Below the pieces are notes generated by a model. The model worked only from the letters and a program-made list of their open reading frames with translations. It had not been told where the DNA came from and made no database searches. From Clostridioides difficile (GTDB taxonomy: Bacteria; Bacillota; Clostridia; Peptostreptococcales; Peptostreptococcaceae): 64,000 nucleotides of DNA. Where the stretch lies: NCBI GenBank assembly GCA_012955965.1, contig JABBZI010000015.1, positions 1 through 64,000 on the forward strand, read 5' to 3'. Both the position numbers and the translations under genes were made by a program. This document shows, piece after piece, positions 9,507 to 18,629 of the stretch (the stretch's first letter is position 1; every line of letters starts with the position of its first letter).

Positions 9507-10091
9507 ATGATTAGCATAGGGAAAATATGGTTTTATATGGTATCGATAGGAATAATAGGAAGTTTGATTTCTAAAAATATGGGTGAATTAAATAAAGTTA
9601 TATTGAGTGAGACATCTAAAGGTATAGAATTTGCAATAAGTCTAGCTGGTATAATGGCACTTTGGATGGGTGTAATGAATATTGCAAAAGAATCAGGTCT
9701 AATCGAAAAGATAGGTCAGAAATTAAATCCTATAATGAGAAGATTATTTCCTTCTATTCCAAAAGGTCACAAAGCAATGTCTTATATAGTTATGAATATT
9801 GCTTTAAATATGCTGGGTGCTGGAAATGGTGCAACAGCATTTGGTTTAAAGGCAATGGGTGAGCTTCAAACTTTAAATAACAAAAAAGATACAGCCACTA
9901 ATGATATGATTATGTTTATGGTAATAAATATATCTTCTATACAGATAATTCCATTTACTATAATTAAACTAAGGATGGACATGGGAGCTCAAAATCCAAG
10001 TGAGATAATTTTTACAACTTTATTTGCAACCATTATATCTACAGCAATAGCGATAATAACATGTAAATTTTTTCAAAGAAGATATAGATAA
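9507..10091 (+). CDS. spmA: Spore maturation protein A
   Basis: A 194-residue membrane protein with several hydrophobic segments, of the SpmA family, which with SpmB is needed for full dehydration of the spore core in Bacillus. Conserved parts are LAGIMALWMGVMNIAKESGL, GAGNGATAFGLKAM and the terminal membrane helix. The start is doubtful: the AGGAGG (9501-9506) touches the ATG at 9507 with no spacer. An ATA at 9516, nine bases from the site, would give a protein beginning right before KIWFYMVSIGI. No other ATG, GTG or TTG is available upstream in frame before a TAA at 9486. The gene is 15 bases from spmB. Confidence 0.92.
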   Translation: MISIGKIWFYMVSIGIIGSLISKNMGELNKVILSETSKGIEFAISLAGIMALWMGVMNIAKESGLIEKIGQKLNPIMRRLFPSIPKGHKAMSYIVMNIALNMLGAGNGATAFGLKAMGELQTLNNKKDTATNDMIMFMVINISSIQIIPFTIIKLRMDMGAQNPSEIIFTTLFATIISTAIAIITCKFFQRRYR

Positions 10092-10106
10092 AGGGGATGT
10101 AGATAC

Positions 10107-10628
10107 ATGGAAGTATTTTCAAACTTACTTATACCAATAATAATTTTGTACATAGTAGTTTATGGTAAATATAAAAAAATAGATGTATATGATAGCTTTG
10201 TAAAAGGAGCAATTGATGGACTAAAGGCAGCTTGGGATATTCTACCATATATAATAGGAATATTTTTGGCAATAGGAATATTCAAAACAGGTAAAGGTCT
10301 TGATATGTTAGAATGGCTATTTACACCAATAGCAAATGTGCTTAGTATACCAAAAGAATTAATAGGTCTAATAAGTGTAAAACCTTTATCTGGAAGTGGT
10401 GCCTTGGGTATGTATAGTGAACTTGCAAATAGGGTTGGAATAGGTAGTTTAGTGGAAAAAATGGGTGCTACAATTGTAGGCTCGTCTGAAACTATATTTT
10501 ATACAATGGCAATATACTATGGAAGTCTAAAGATAAAGAATACTAGACATACATTGTCATGTGCTATGATTAGTCATGTTGCTGGTGTTATAGCAGCTGT
10601 TTTCATTTGCTATGTAATATTTGTATAA
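10107..10628 (+). CDS. spmB: Spore maturation protein B
   Basis: A 173-residue integral membrane protein of the SpmB family, partner of SpmA in spore core dehydration. The conserved segment KPLSGSGALGMYSEL (about residues 92-106) and the GSSETIFYTMAIYYG block (about 122-136) are seen. The ribosome binding site GGGGATG lies before ATG 10107. It follows spmA by 15 bases, so the pair forms an operon. Confidence 0.93.
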   Translation: MEVFSNLLIPIIILYIVVYGKYKKIDVYDSFVKGAIDGLKAAWDILPYIIGIFLAIGIFKTGKGLDMLEWLFTPIANVLSIPKELIGLISVKPLSGSGALGMYSELANRVGIGSLVEKMGATIVGSSETIFYTMAIYYGSLKIKNTRHTLSCAMISHVAGVIAAVFICYVIFV

Positions 10629-10632
10629 TTTG

Positions 10633-10664
10633 TTGACAATGTGGGAAAAATTTTATAATATAAT
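10633..10664 (+). promoter_or_regulatory. Candidate sigma-A promoter of the metG T-box leader
   Basis: TTGACA at 10633-10638 is a perfect -35. Two overlapping TATAAT hexamers (10654-10659 and 10659-10664) and a TAATAT at the ideal 17-base spacing (10656-10661) provide the -10. Transcription would start near 10670, just before the T-box stem I. Confidence 0.7.
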
Positions 10665-10689
10665 GATTATATAGAAATAAATAGTAATA

Positions 10690-10966
10690 TAAATTATAAG
10701 CTATGAAAAGAAGAGTAAATAAAGGTTTTTTCTATCAGAGAGCTAGGTTAGGTGAAAGCTAGTGTCAAAAGCTTTATTGAAGATGGTCTTGGAGCTTTTT
10801 ATCTGAGCATATATGCTAGGATAAAACGGTTGGGCACGTTATAGTCTACTAAGATGTCTGTAAATTAGTTTCTACATTTCATGTGAAACATAATTATTAT
10901 AGATGAATTAGGGTGGTACCGTGAATAATCTCGCCCCTATGTTAACTCATAGGAGGCGATTTTTTA
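10690..10966 (+). promoter_or_regulatory. T-box riboswitch, methionine-type, with terminator
   Basis: The leader shows the order of a T-box: the stem I AGAGAGCT...GGTGAAAGCTAGTG block (10736-10765), a specifier region with ATG at 10783-10785 followed by GTCTTGGAGC, and the T-box element GGTGGTACCGTG (10912-10923). Its TGGT can pair with the ACCA end of uncharged tRNA-Met. The terminator is TCGCC-CCTATG (10931-10941) with CATAGG-A-GGCGA (10948-10959), then six T residues. Uncharged tRNA-Met should favour the antiterminator and switch on metG. The 5' limit is approximate. Confidence 0.93.
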
Positions 10967-11024
10967 TTATTTCAATGAAATATTTATAAAATTATGAACG
11001 ATAAAAAAATAGGAGGTAAATAAT

Positions 11025-12962
11025 ATGAGCAAACCGAGTTTTTATGTAACAACACCAATATACTATCCAAGTGGAGGACTACACATAGGTCATACTTATT
11101 CAACAGTAGCAGCAGATACGATAGCTAGATTTAAGCGTTTTTGTGGATATGATGTAAAGTTCTTGACAGGAACAGATGAGCATGGTGAAAAAATTCAAAA
11201 AAAAGCTATAGAACAAGGAATGTCAGAGATAGAATATCTTGATGGGATGATAAAAGACATCAAGGATTTATGGAATACTATGGATATATCTTATGATGAT
11301 TTTATAAGAACGACAGAAAAAAGACATACAGACATAATACAAAAGATATTTACTAAATTGTATGAGCAAGGTGATATATATAAAGGAGAATATGAAGGTA
11401 GATATTGTACTCCTTGTGAGAGTTTCTGGACAGAGTCTCAATTATTAGAAGGAAATAAATGCCCTGATTGTGGAAGAGAAACATACTTAGTAAAAGAAGA
11501 ATCTTATTTCTTTAGATTATCTAAATATGAAGATAGATTAAAAGAGTTATTTAAGGATGATAGTTTCTGTTTTCCTGCTGCTAGAAAAAATGAAATGGTA
11601 GCAAATTTTTTAGATAAAGGATTAGAAGACTTAAGTGTAACAAGAACGACTTTTGACTGGGGTATAAAAGTTCCTTTTGATGAAAAACATGTAATTTATG
11701 TATGGGTAGATGCTTTATGTAATTATATAACAGCATTAGGATATATGACTGACAATGATGAAGAGTTTAAAAAATATTGGCCTGCCAATGTTCAAATAGT
11801 AGGTAAAGAAATAGTGAGATTCCACACAATAATATGGCCAGCACTTTTAATGGCTTTAGGTCTAGAAGTTCCAAAACAAGTATTTGGGCATGGATGGATA
11901 CTATTTGCTGATGATAAGATGAGTAAATCAAAAGGTAATGTGGTTTATCCAGAACCTATAATAGAAAGATATGGAATAGATACACTTAAATACTTCTTAT
12001 TAAGAGAGTTTGCATTTGGACAAGATGGAAGCTATACTCACAGAAACTTTGTAACAAGAATAAATTATGATTTAGCAAATGATTTAGGAAACTTAATAAG
12101 CAGAACTGTAGCTATGGTTGAAAAATACAATAATGGTATAATACCAACAGTAAAAGTTTCAACTGATTTTGATGCAGATTTAAAAGAACAAGCTGTATCA
12201 ACTAGAGAAAATTTTGAAGCTGAAATGGATAAGATGCAATTTCATGAAGCATTAGAGAGTGTATGGAAATTAGTTAGAAGAACTAATAAATATATAGATG
12301 AGACTATGCCTTGGGCGCTAGCTAAAGATGAAACTAAGAAAGATGAATTAGATACAGTTTTATATAATTTATGTGAATCTATAAGAATAATTGCTACATT
12401 AATAAATCCTATAATGAATGAAACAGCTAATAAGATATATGAGCATATAGGAATAAAAGGTCAAGATGATATAACTACATGGGAAAGTACAAAAACATTT
12501 GGACTTATTGGAGAAAATGTAAAGGTATTTAAAGGTGAGCCTTTATTCCCAAGATTAGATGTAGAAAAAGAAATAGAAGAATTAACTAATATGTTTTCTG
12601 GGAAACCTCCAGTAGAGGAAAAGCCATTAGAGCATAAAGAAGAAATTACTATTGATGATTTAGACAAAATAGAGCTTAGAGTAGGAAAAATTATAAGTTG
12701 TGAAAAGCATCCAAAAGCAAATAAATTATTAGTGTCACAAGTTAAACTTGGGCCAGAAACAAGACAAATAGTATCAGGAATAGCTGAATACTATAAGCCA
12801 GAAGACTTGGTAGGTAAGGAGGTTACAGTAGTATGTAACTTAAAGCCAGTTAAATTAAGAGGTGTAGAATCTCAAGGTATGATATTAGCAGCAGGTGATG
12901 ATGGAGACCCATATGTTCTACCATTTACACAAGGAGCTAAAGATGGATGCGAGGTTCGTTAA
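11025..12962 (+). CDS. metG: Methionyl-tRNA synthetase
   Basis: A 645-residue class I synthetase that charges tRNA-Met. The HIGH-type motif is LHIGHTYST (about residues 19-27), the zinc knuckle has cysteines in CTPC and CPDC (about 127-148), and the KMSKS loop is [10 protein letters not shown] (about 297-306). The last 110 residues form an EMAP/Arc1p-like tRNA-binding domain ([10 protein letters not shown] onward), as in the long bacterial enzymes. The T-box upstream with an ATG specifier supports the amino acid assignment independently. AGGAGG lies before the ATG. Confidence 0.97.
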   Translation: MSKPSFYVTTPIYYPSGGLHIGHTYSTVAADTIARFKRFCGYDVKFLTGTDEHGEKIQKKAIEQGMSEIEYLDGMIKDIKDLWNTMDISYDDFIRTTEKRHTDIIQKIFTKLYEQGDIYKGEYEGRYCTPCESFWTESQLLEGNKCPDCGRETYLVKEESYFFRLSKYEDRLKELFKDDSFCFPAARKNEMVANFLDKGLEDLSVTRTTFDWGIKVPFDEKHVIYVWVDALCNYITALGYMTDNDEEFKKYWPANVQIVGKEIVRFHTIIWPALLMALGLEVPKQVFGHGWILFADDKMSKSKGNVVYPEPIIERYGIDTLKYFLLREFAFGQDGSYTHRNFVTRINYDLANDLGNLISRTVAMVEKYNNGIIPTVKVSTDFDADLKEQAVSTRENFEAEMDKMQFHEALESVWKLVRRTNKYIDETMPWALAKDETKKDELDTVLYNLCESIRIIATLINPIMNETANKIYEHIGIKGQDDITTWESTKTFGLIGENVKVFKGEPLFPRLDVEKEIEELTNMFSGKPPVEEKPLEHKEEITIDDLDKIELRVGKIISCEKHPKANKLLVSQVKLGPETRQIVSGIAEYYKPEDLVGKEVTVVCNLKPVKLRGVESQGMILAAGDDGDPYVLPFTQGAKDGCEVR

Positions 12963-12991
12963 TAGGCAATTAAACAGTAAGGAGATTAAAA

Positions 12992-13762
12992 ATGTTATTT
13001 GACTCACACGCACATTTAAATGATGAAAGTTTTGATGAAGATAGAGATGAACTTATTGGTTCATTAAAAGAAAAAGGTGTAGATTTAGTTGTGAATCCAG
13101 GTGCAGATATAGAGACATCAATAACAGCAATTGAGCTAGCAAAAAAGTATGATTTTATATACTCAGCAGTTGGAGTACATCCACATGATGTATCAAAGTT
13201 GGATGATACAGCAATAGATACTTTAAGAAAACTTGCAACTGAAAATGAAAAAGTTGTAGCTATTGGAGAAATCGGGTTAGATTATTATTATGATTATTCT
13301 CCAAGAGAAGAGCAAAAAGAGTGGTTTAAGAAGCAAATTGAGTTAGCTAATGAGTTAAAACTTCCAATAATAATACATGATAGAGATGCACATGGAGATA
13401 CTTTTGAGATAATAAAAAGTACTAAAAGCCCTGAAATAGGATGTGTACTCCATTGTTATAGTGGTAATGTGGAATTAGCTAGAGAATATGTTAAAATGGG
13501 TTGTTATATATCAATTCCAGGAACAGTTACTTTTAAGAATAACAAGAAAACTAGAGAAGTAGTAAGAGAAATTCCTCTAGAAAGGCTGTTTATAGAGACT
13601 GATTCACCATATATGTCACCAGAACCACACAGAGGAAAGAGAAATAATCCTTCTCAAGTAGCTTTTGTTGCTGATAAAATAGCTCAAGAAAAAGGAATAT
13701 CCTATGAAGAAGTATGCAGAGCTACAAAGGAAAATGCAAAGAAGTTTTTTAATATAGAATAA
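12992..13762 (+). CDS. tatD: TatD family metal-dependent DNase
   Basis: A 256-residue TIM-barrel hydrolase. It begins with LFDSHAHLND, supplies EIGLDYYYD (about residue 93), HDRDAH (about 130), HCYSG (about 153) and ETDSPYMSPEPHRGKRN (about 203), the complete TatD metal-ligand set. Family members are 3'-5' exonucleases linked to DNA repair. It follows metG by 29 bases, the usual bacterial pairing (metS-yabD in Bacillus). Confidence 0.95.
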   Translation: MLFDSHAHLNDESFDEDRDELIGSLKEKGVDLVVNPGADIETSITAIELAKKYDFIYSAVGVHPHDVSKLDDTAIDTLRKLATENEKVVAIGEIGLDYYYDYSPREEQKEWFKKQIELANELKLPIIIHDRDAHGDTFEIIKSTKSPEIGCVLHCYSGNVELAREYVKMGCYISIPGTVTFKNNKKTREVVREIPLERLFIETDSPYMSPEPHRGKRNNPSQVAFVADKIAQEKGISYEEVCRATKENAKKFFNIE

Positions 13763-13816
13763 ACAATTAAAATTTATAATGACTTATAAAATTAGAAATT
13801 TGTAAGTACAAGATGA

Positions 13817-13851
13817 GTATACCATTCAGTTTGAATGGTATACTTTTTTTA
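13817..13851 (+). terminator. Intrinsic terminator after tatD
   Basis: An 11-bp perfect stem GTATACCATTC (13817-13827) with GAATGGTATAC (13833-13843), a five-base loop and a run of T residues. It isolates the metG-tatD unit from the phosphonate operon. Confidence 0.9.
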
Positions 13852-13889
13852 TTTTTAGTGGATTATTTTATCTTTTAATATATATTTTC

Positions 13890-13948
13890 TTAACATTGTT
13901 AAAAAAGAATTTACAAGATATCCATTAGACTTAACTGAAACATAATAT
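13890..13948 (+). promoter_or_regulatory. Candidate control region of the phn operon (possible Pho boxes)
   Basis: Three TTAACA-like hexamers lie at 13890 (TTAACA), 13910 (TTTACA) and 13931 (TTAACT), spaced 20 and 21 bases, about two helical turns. The first is part of a dyad, TTAACAT/TGTTAA. A -10-like CATAATAT follows at 13941-13948. Phosphonate operons are often under PhoB/PhoP control, so these could be binding sites for a phosphate regulator. The match is loose and the region is AT-rich, so this is only a suggestion. Confidence 0.3.
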
Positions 13949-14017
13949 CTATTTAACTTAAGTTGTTTATTATATTCTTAGATAAGTAAACGAAAGGTAA
14001 ATTAAGGAGGCAAAATC

Positions 14018-14449
14018 TTGTATACAGTTGATAGTACTAAGATATTGATAAATATGGATTTAGTGGAACTAGAAAAAATATATTCAATGATAAAAGATAT
14101 ATCAAGCATCTCTATAATCAAAGAACCTAACTTAGCTACAGTAATGGTAAGAGCTAATGAAAGTGTAAATAATACAACATTTAATTTAGGAGAGATATTA
14201 GTTACAGAATGTAGTGCAAAAGTGGATGAAAGTTTAGGTTATGGAATAGTTGCAGAAAATGATGATAAGAAAGTTGTTTATTTAGCAACTATAGATGCAG
14301 TTTTACATAGCAACAATACTAAATTTGATGAGTTAAAAAATTATATAAATAAAAGTGTATATGAAGAGAGCTTGAGATATGAGCAAAAGATTATTGATGA
14401 GTTTAGCTTGATTAATAAAACAAAGGTTCAATTCAATACTATGGATTAA
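14018..14449 (+). CDS. phnG: C-P lyase complex subunit PhnG
   Basis: A 143-residue PhnG-family protein. PhnG is part of the PhnGHIJ core complex that couples phosphonate to ATP ribose and then cleaves the carbon-phosphorus bond. Recognisable segments are GEILVTECSAKVD and GYGIVAENDD, matching family blocks near the middle. The start is TTG at 14018, seven bases after AAGGAGG (14004-14010). It is the first gene of an 11-gene same-strand cluster that runs to 24421. Confidence 0.88.
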   Translation: MYTVDSTKILINMDLVELEKIYSMIKDISSISIIKEPNLATVMVRANESVNNTTFNLGEILVTECSAKVDESLGYGIVAENDDKKVVYLATIDAVLHSNNTKFDELKNYINKSVYEESLRYEQKIIDEFSLINKTKVQFNTMD

Positions 14450-14463
14450 ATAGGAGGAGAGTC

Positions 14464-15039
14464 ATGGTAAATTATACACAAGAAATATATAGAAAACTGC
14501 TAGATAGTGCTTCATTTCCTGGGAAATTAAATAATATAGATAATATAAATATAGAAAATAATACAAAATTATCAAATGGAGCAATTGGTATAGCAATTAC
14601 TCTATTAGACCAAGAGGTTACTTTCTATGTAGAGAATCATACTCAAAAAGATATAAAAAATATAAGAGCACTTACAATGTCAAATCAAGTAGATTATAAA
14701 AAGTCAGATTATCTATTTTTGGATATTAATTCAGAAATAGATATACTACAAGTTAGAATAGGTTCTTTTGAATACCCTGATGAAAGTGCAACTATAATAC
14801 ATCAAGTAAATGATTTATCAATAGATTATCAAACTAAGTATATAAAGCTTGATTTAAGTGGCTCTGGTATAAAATCTAAAAATAGTCTCTATATAGATGG
14901 AGTTAAAAAAGAATTTTTAGAAAGATTATCTACTATAAATAAAGATTATCCAATAGGAGTAGATTTGATTTTAGTGGATAAAAAGGGAGAACTTGCTTTT
15001 ATACCAAGGTCATCAAAATTAAGTTGGGAGGTACTATAA
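14464..15039 (+). CDS. phnH: C-P lyase complex subunit PhnH
   Basis: A 191-residue protein of the PhnH family. The opening YRKLLDSASFPGKL is the conserved N-terminal block, and the C-terminal GVDLILVDKKGELAFIPRSSKL matches the family end. PhnH is a structural member of the PhnGHIJ complex with a fold like PLP-dependent transferases but no cofactor. The ATG follows GGAGG by six bases; the gene is 14 bases after phnG. Confidence 0.9.
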   Translation: MVNYTQEIYRKLLDSASFPGKLNNIDNINIENNTKLSNGAIGIAITLLDQEVTFYVENHTQKDIKNIRALTMSNQVDYKKSDYLFLDINSEIDILQVRIGSFEYPDESATIIHQVNDLSIDYQTKYIKLDLSGSGIKSKNSLYIDGVKKEFLERLSTINKDYPIGVDLILVDKKGELAFIPRSSKLSWEVL

Positions 15040-15041
15040 CA

Positions 15042-16127
15042 ATGGCTTATGTAGCAGTTAAAGGTGGAGAAGAAGCTATATTACAGGCTAAAAATATACT
15101 TGAATTTTATAGGGTAAAAGGAGAGAGTTTACCTATAGATGTAAAGCAAATTAAGGAACAAATGTCTTATGCTGTAGACAAAGTAATGTCTGAAGGAAGT
15201 TTATATAACAAGGAATTATCTGCATTAGCTATAAAACAAGCTCAAGGTGATATATTAGAAGCATCTTTCTATATAAGAGCTTTAAGGTCAACTATGCCTA
15301 GAGTTACATATTCACAACCTATAAACACAGAAGAAATGAGAATAAAGAGAAGAATATCAGCTACATTTAAAGACATACCAGGAGGACAATATCTTGGAGC
15401 AACTAGAGATTATGAGAATAGAATACTAAATGTAGAATTACTAGAAGAAGATGAAAAGAAGAATAGAGATTTTAAAAATAGTTTTATAAATGAATTAGAA
15501 AAGGTGGATGAAATACCTAAGTTTACAAAAATATCCAATATATTTAGAGAAGGAAATTTATTGCAAGAAAAAGTGTGTGAAGATAAATCAGAGGAAGTGA
15601 TAGATGATATCACAAGAAATAGTCTAAGATTTCCAGTTTCTAGGTCGGCAAAATTACAGGCTTTAACTAGAGGTGAAAGTGGAGTAGTATCAGGGTTTGC
15701 TTATGCTATTGTAAGAGGATTTGGTGATGAACATCCATATATAAGTGAACTTAGAACAGGTAATGTATCTGTAAAAATAAAACATCCAATTTATGAAGAT
15801 GAGCAAATAACAATAGGTGATATGTTGGTTACTGAATGTGAAATAGTTTCCAAAAGTTCACAGAATAAGACTGAAAATTCTAAAAAAAATTTGGAAGATA
15901 AAAATAAAATGTCTTTAGGATATGGTCTTTGTATGGGGAATAATGAGAATAAGGCTATATCTATGGCCATACTGGATAAATCTTTAGAACCAAATAGCGA
16001 AAAACTAGCACAAGATGAAGAATTTGTATTGCTTCATATAGATGGAATAGATTCATTAGGATTTATATCTCACTTTAAACTTCCTCATTATGTAGATTTT
16101 AAAGCGGATGTAGAAAGAATAAAATAG
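15042..16127 (+). CDS. phnI: C-P lyase complex subunit PhnI (nucleosidase)
   Basis: A 361-residue PhnI. With PhnG, PhnH and PhnL it replaces the adenine of ATP by the phosphonate. Family blocks are MAYVAVKGGEEAI at the start and a later GYGLCMGNNENKAISMAILD. An upstream in-frame TTG at 15024 exists, but GGGAGG (15026-15031) lies ten bases before ATG 15042, and that start gives the standard N-terminus. It begins two bases after the phnH stop. Confidence 0.93.
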   Translation: MAYVAVKGGEEAILQAKNILEFYRVKGESLPIDVKQIKEQMSYAVDKVMSEGSLYNKELSALAIKQAQGDILEASFYIRALRSTMPRVTYSQPINTEEMRIKRRISATFKDIPGGQYLGATRDYENRILNVELLEEDEKKNRDFKNSFINELEKVDEIPKFTKISNIFREGNLLQEKVCEDKSEEVIDDITRNSLRFPVSRSAKLQALTRGESGVVSGFAYAIVRGFGDEHPYISELRTGNVSVKIKHPIYEDEQITIGDMLVTECEIVSKSSQNKTENSKKNLEDKNKMSLGYGLCMGNNENKAISMAILDKSLEPNSEKLAQDEEFVLLHIDGIDSLGFISHFKLPHYVDFKADVERIK

Positions 16128-16146
16128 TTTATGGAGGTAAGTTTAG

Positions 16147-17016
16147 GTGATATATAACTATGGCTTTTTAGATGAAAACACAAAAAAGGAAATAAGAAGA
16201 AAAATATTAAAAGCAGTATCAATACCTGGTTATCAAGTTCCTTTTGGTTCAAGAGAGTTGCCTATAGCTAAGGGATGGGGTACTGGAGGTCTACAATTAA
16301 CACTATCATTAATTGGTAAAAATGATGTAGTAAAAGTAATTGACCAGGGGAGTGATGATTCCACAAATGCTTGTAATATAAGAAGCTTTGTTTCAGGTGT
16401 AAGTAATGTAGAAACTACAAAAGACACTTTAGAAGCTACATTGATTCAAACAAGACATAGAATACCAGAAGAAAAACTAAAATCTAACCAAATACTGATA
16501 TTTCAAGTACCAATACCAGAAACACTTAGAATAGTGGAACCTAGTGAAGTCGAAACGAGAAGAATGCATTCAGAAGAAGATTATAGTAGGATGTGGGTAT
16601 ATCTTTATGAAGATATAGTTAGATTTGATGATATATCAATAGCAGCGGAATATCCATGTAAAGTAAACGATAGATACTTAATGAATCCGTCTCCAATACC
16701 AAGATTTGACATAAAAAAATTAAACATGTCAGACAATTTATTCTTATTTGGCGCAGGAAGAGAAAAAAGGATATACGCAATTCCTCCATATACAAAAGTA
16801 GAACCTTTAGAATTTGAAGATTACAAATTTGAAGAGGAAAGATTTGAAGGAAAGCATTGTAGTTTATGTAAAAGTACGAATACATTTTTAGATGAAGTAT
16901 ATGATAGCGATACCAATGAAAAGTACTATAGTTGCTCAGACACAAGTTATTGTGAAAAAGTTAGATTAAAAAATAACGGTATAGATGTGACAATTGGAGG
17001 TGCTTGGAATGAATAA
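16147..17016 (+). CDS. phnJ: C-P lyase radical SAM enzyme PhnJ
   Basis: A 289-residue radical SAM enzyme that cleaves the C-P bond of ribose-1-phosphonate-5-phosphate to give a hydrocarbon and the 1,2-cyclic phosphate. Near the C-terminus the cysteines are spaced CX2CX21CX5C (first block HCSLCK, last block SCSDTSYC), exactly the spacing of E. coli PhnJ; three hold the Fe-S cluster and the last is the thiyl radical site. The N-terminal block YGFLDENTKKEIRRKILKA is also conserved. The start is GTG, nine bases after GGAGG (16133-16137). It overlaps phnK by eight bases. Confidence 0.96.
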   Translation: MIYNYGFLDENTKKEIRRKILKAVSIPGYQVPFGSRELPIAKGWGTGGLQLTLSLIGKNDVVKVIDQGSDDSTNACNIRSFVSGVSNVETTKDTLEATLIQTRHRIPEEKLKSNQILIFQVPIPETLRIVEPSEVETRRMHSEEDYSRMWVYLYEDIVRFDDISIAAEYPCKVNDRYLMNPSPIPRFDIKKLNMSDNLFLFGAGREKRIYAIPPYTKVEPLEFEDYKFEEERFEGKHCSLCKSTNTFLDEVYDSDTNEKYYSCSDTSYCEKVRLKNNGIDVTIGGAWNE

Positions 17017-17875
17017 TATAAATAAAACTAAAAGAGTAGAAAACATAGACAAGCAAGTATTAATAGGAAGAAATATCAATCTTATTTATGGAGATGGGTG
17101 TGAAAAGTGTTTTGAAAGTACAGGATATGAAAGTAATAATATATGCAAATACTGTGGTTCTATAGTTGCATGTAATAATGTAAATTTAGAGCTTTATGAG
17201 GGAGAAGTCCTTGGTATTGTAGGTGAATCTGGTTCAGGGAAAAGCACATTATTAAAGATATTGTTTTTTCAAGAACATGCAAATAGTGGAGAGGTATATA
17301 TATCACATTACAATAAATATGAAAATATATTAGAACTCTCAGACCAAAAAAAGAGGTATATAAAGAATCATTTTATGGGTATTGTGTATCAAAATCCTCA
17401 TCTTGGCTTAAATTTGGACTTTAGCAGTGGTGGGAATATAGCAGAAAAATTATTAATGGCAAATTTGTATAATGTTGAAAAAATAAGAGATAGAGCAAAA
17501 GAACTCCTAATAAAAACTAATATACCTGTAGAGAGAATAGACCATAAACCTAAATACTTTAGTGGAGGAATGCAACAGAGAGTTCAAATAGCAAAAGCTC
17601 TTTCAAATAACCCTCCAATATTGCTACTAGATGAAGTTACAACAGGCTTAGATGTATCTGTACAAGCAGAAGTATTGGATTTAATAAGAGAGATTCAAAG
17701 AGAATTGAAAATTTCTATGGTAGTTGTATCTCATGACTTCGATGTTATCAAGATGCTTGCTGATAGAACAATTGTAATGAAAAATGGAAGTGTGATTGAG
17801 TCTGGTCTTACAGACCAAATAATGGAAGACCCACAACACCCATATACTCAGCAACTTATAAATTCACTGTTATAA
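17009..17875 (+). CDS. phnK: C-P lyase ABC-type ATPase PhnK
   Basis: A 288-residue ABC-family ATPase that binds the C-P lyase core rather than a membrane permease. Walker A is GESGSGKST (about residues 73-81), the signature is FSGGMQQRVQIA, and Walker B is LLLDEVTTGLD, with the H-loop in VVSHDFDV. Before Walker A is an insert with C31-X2-C34-X11-C46-X2-C49, absent from E. coli PhnK and shaped like a small metal knuckle. A TTG at 16994 is possible, but GGAGG (16996-17000) fits the ATG at 17009. The gene overlaps the phnJ end. Confidence 0.94.
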   Translation: MNNINKTKRVENIDKQVLIGRNINLIYGDGCEKCFESTGYESNNICKYCGSIVACNNVNLELYEGEVLGIVGESGSGKSTLLKILFFQEHANSGEVYISHYNKYENILELSDQKKRYIKNHFMGIVYQNPHLGLNLDFSSGGNIAEKLLMANLYNVEKIRDRAKELLIKTNIPVERIDHKPKYFSGGMQQRVQIAKALSNNPPILLLDEVTTGLDVSVQAEVLDLIREIQRELKISMVVVSHDFDVIKMLADRTIVMKNGSVIESGLTDQIMEDPQHPYTQQLINSLL

Positions 17876-17915
17876 ATATTGTTTGTAAATAAGTAAAATG
17901 GGGGCTTTGAATAAA

Positions 17916-18629
17916 ATGAAAGAAACTATACTTAAGGTAAATAATTTTAGTAAAGATTTTGAGTTACATTCACTAAACAAGACTATAAAGGCATGTAATA
18001 ACATAAGCTTTGAAGTTTCAAAAGGGGAATTCTTAGGAATAATAGGTAAATCTGGCGCAGGGAAATCCACTATATTAAAAAGCATTTATAAAACATACAT
18101 ACCAACAACTGGAGAAATAATATTTAACTCAGAAATATATGGAAATATAGACCTGTCTAAAATTGGAGATAGAGAAATGATAAACCTTAGAAAAAAGGAA
18201 ATAGGGTATGTATCACAGTTTTTAAAGACTCTGCCACGAATAACTGCAATTGAGTTAGTAGTACATTCATTAATTGAGAGTGGGTTTGAAAAAAAATGTG
18301 CATATGATATGGCAAAAGATATACTAAATCAATTTGAAATAAAGGAAAATTTATGGGATGCTTATCCAAATAATTTTTCTGGTGGAGAGAAGTTAAGATT
18401 AAATCTTGCTCAAGCAATGGTTAAAAAACCTAGACTTTTATTACTTGATGAGCCAACTGCATCACTTGATAATCAATCTAAAATATATGTAAAAGAAAAA
18501 ATGTTGGAACTTAAAAGTCAAGGAACTACAATGATAGGAATTTTTCATGATATAGAATTTATGGAAACTGTTATAGATAAGACCTTTACTATGGCAAAAG
18601 GAACTATGAGTGAAAGTGGGGTAGCCTAG
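17916..18629 (+). CDS. phnL: C-P lyase ABC-type ATPase PhnL
   Basis: A 237-residue ABC ATPase, the second nucleotide-binding protein of the C-P lyase system. Walker A is GKSGAGKST, the signature FSGGEKLRLNLAQAM, Walker B LLLDEPTASLD and the H-loop GIFHDIEFM. An ATG at 17898 has no ribosome binding site; the ATG at 17916 lies 11 bases after GGGGG (17900-17904) and gives a length close to E. coli PhnL. The stop is followed directly by the phnM start. Confidence 0.93.
   Translation: MKETILKVNNFSKDFELHSLNKTIKACNNISFEVSKGEFLGIIGKSGAGKSTILKSIYKTYIPTTGEIIFNSEIYGNIDLSKIGDREMINLRKKEIGYVSQFLKTLPRITAIELVVHSLIESGFEKKCAYDMAKDILNQFEIKENLWDAYPNNFSGGEKLRLNLAQAMVKKPRLLLLDEPTASLDNQSKIYVKEKMLELKSQGTTMIGIFHDIEFMETVIDKTFTMAKGTMSESGVA

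Noticed and set aside
9662-9862. Open frame of 66 codons in another frame inside spmA
   Set aside because: It is fully inside a conserved gene and has a Cys/Tyr/Lys-rich composition unlike a real protein.
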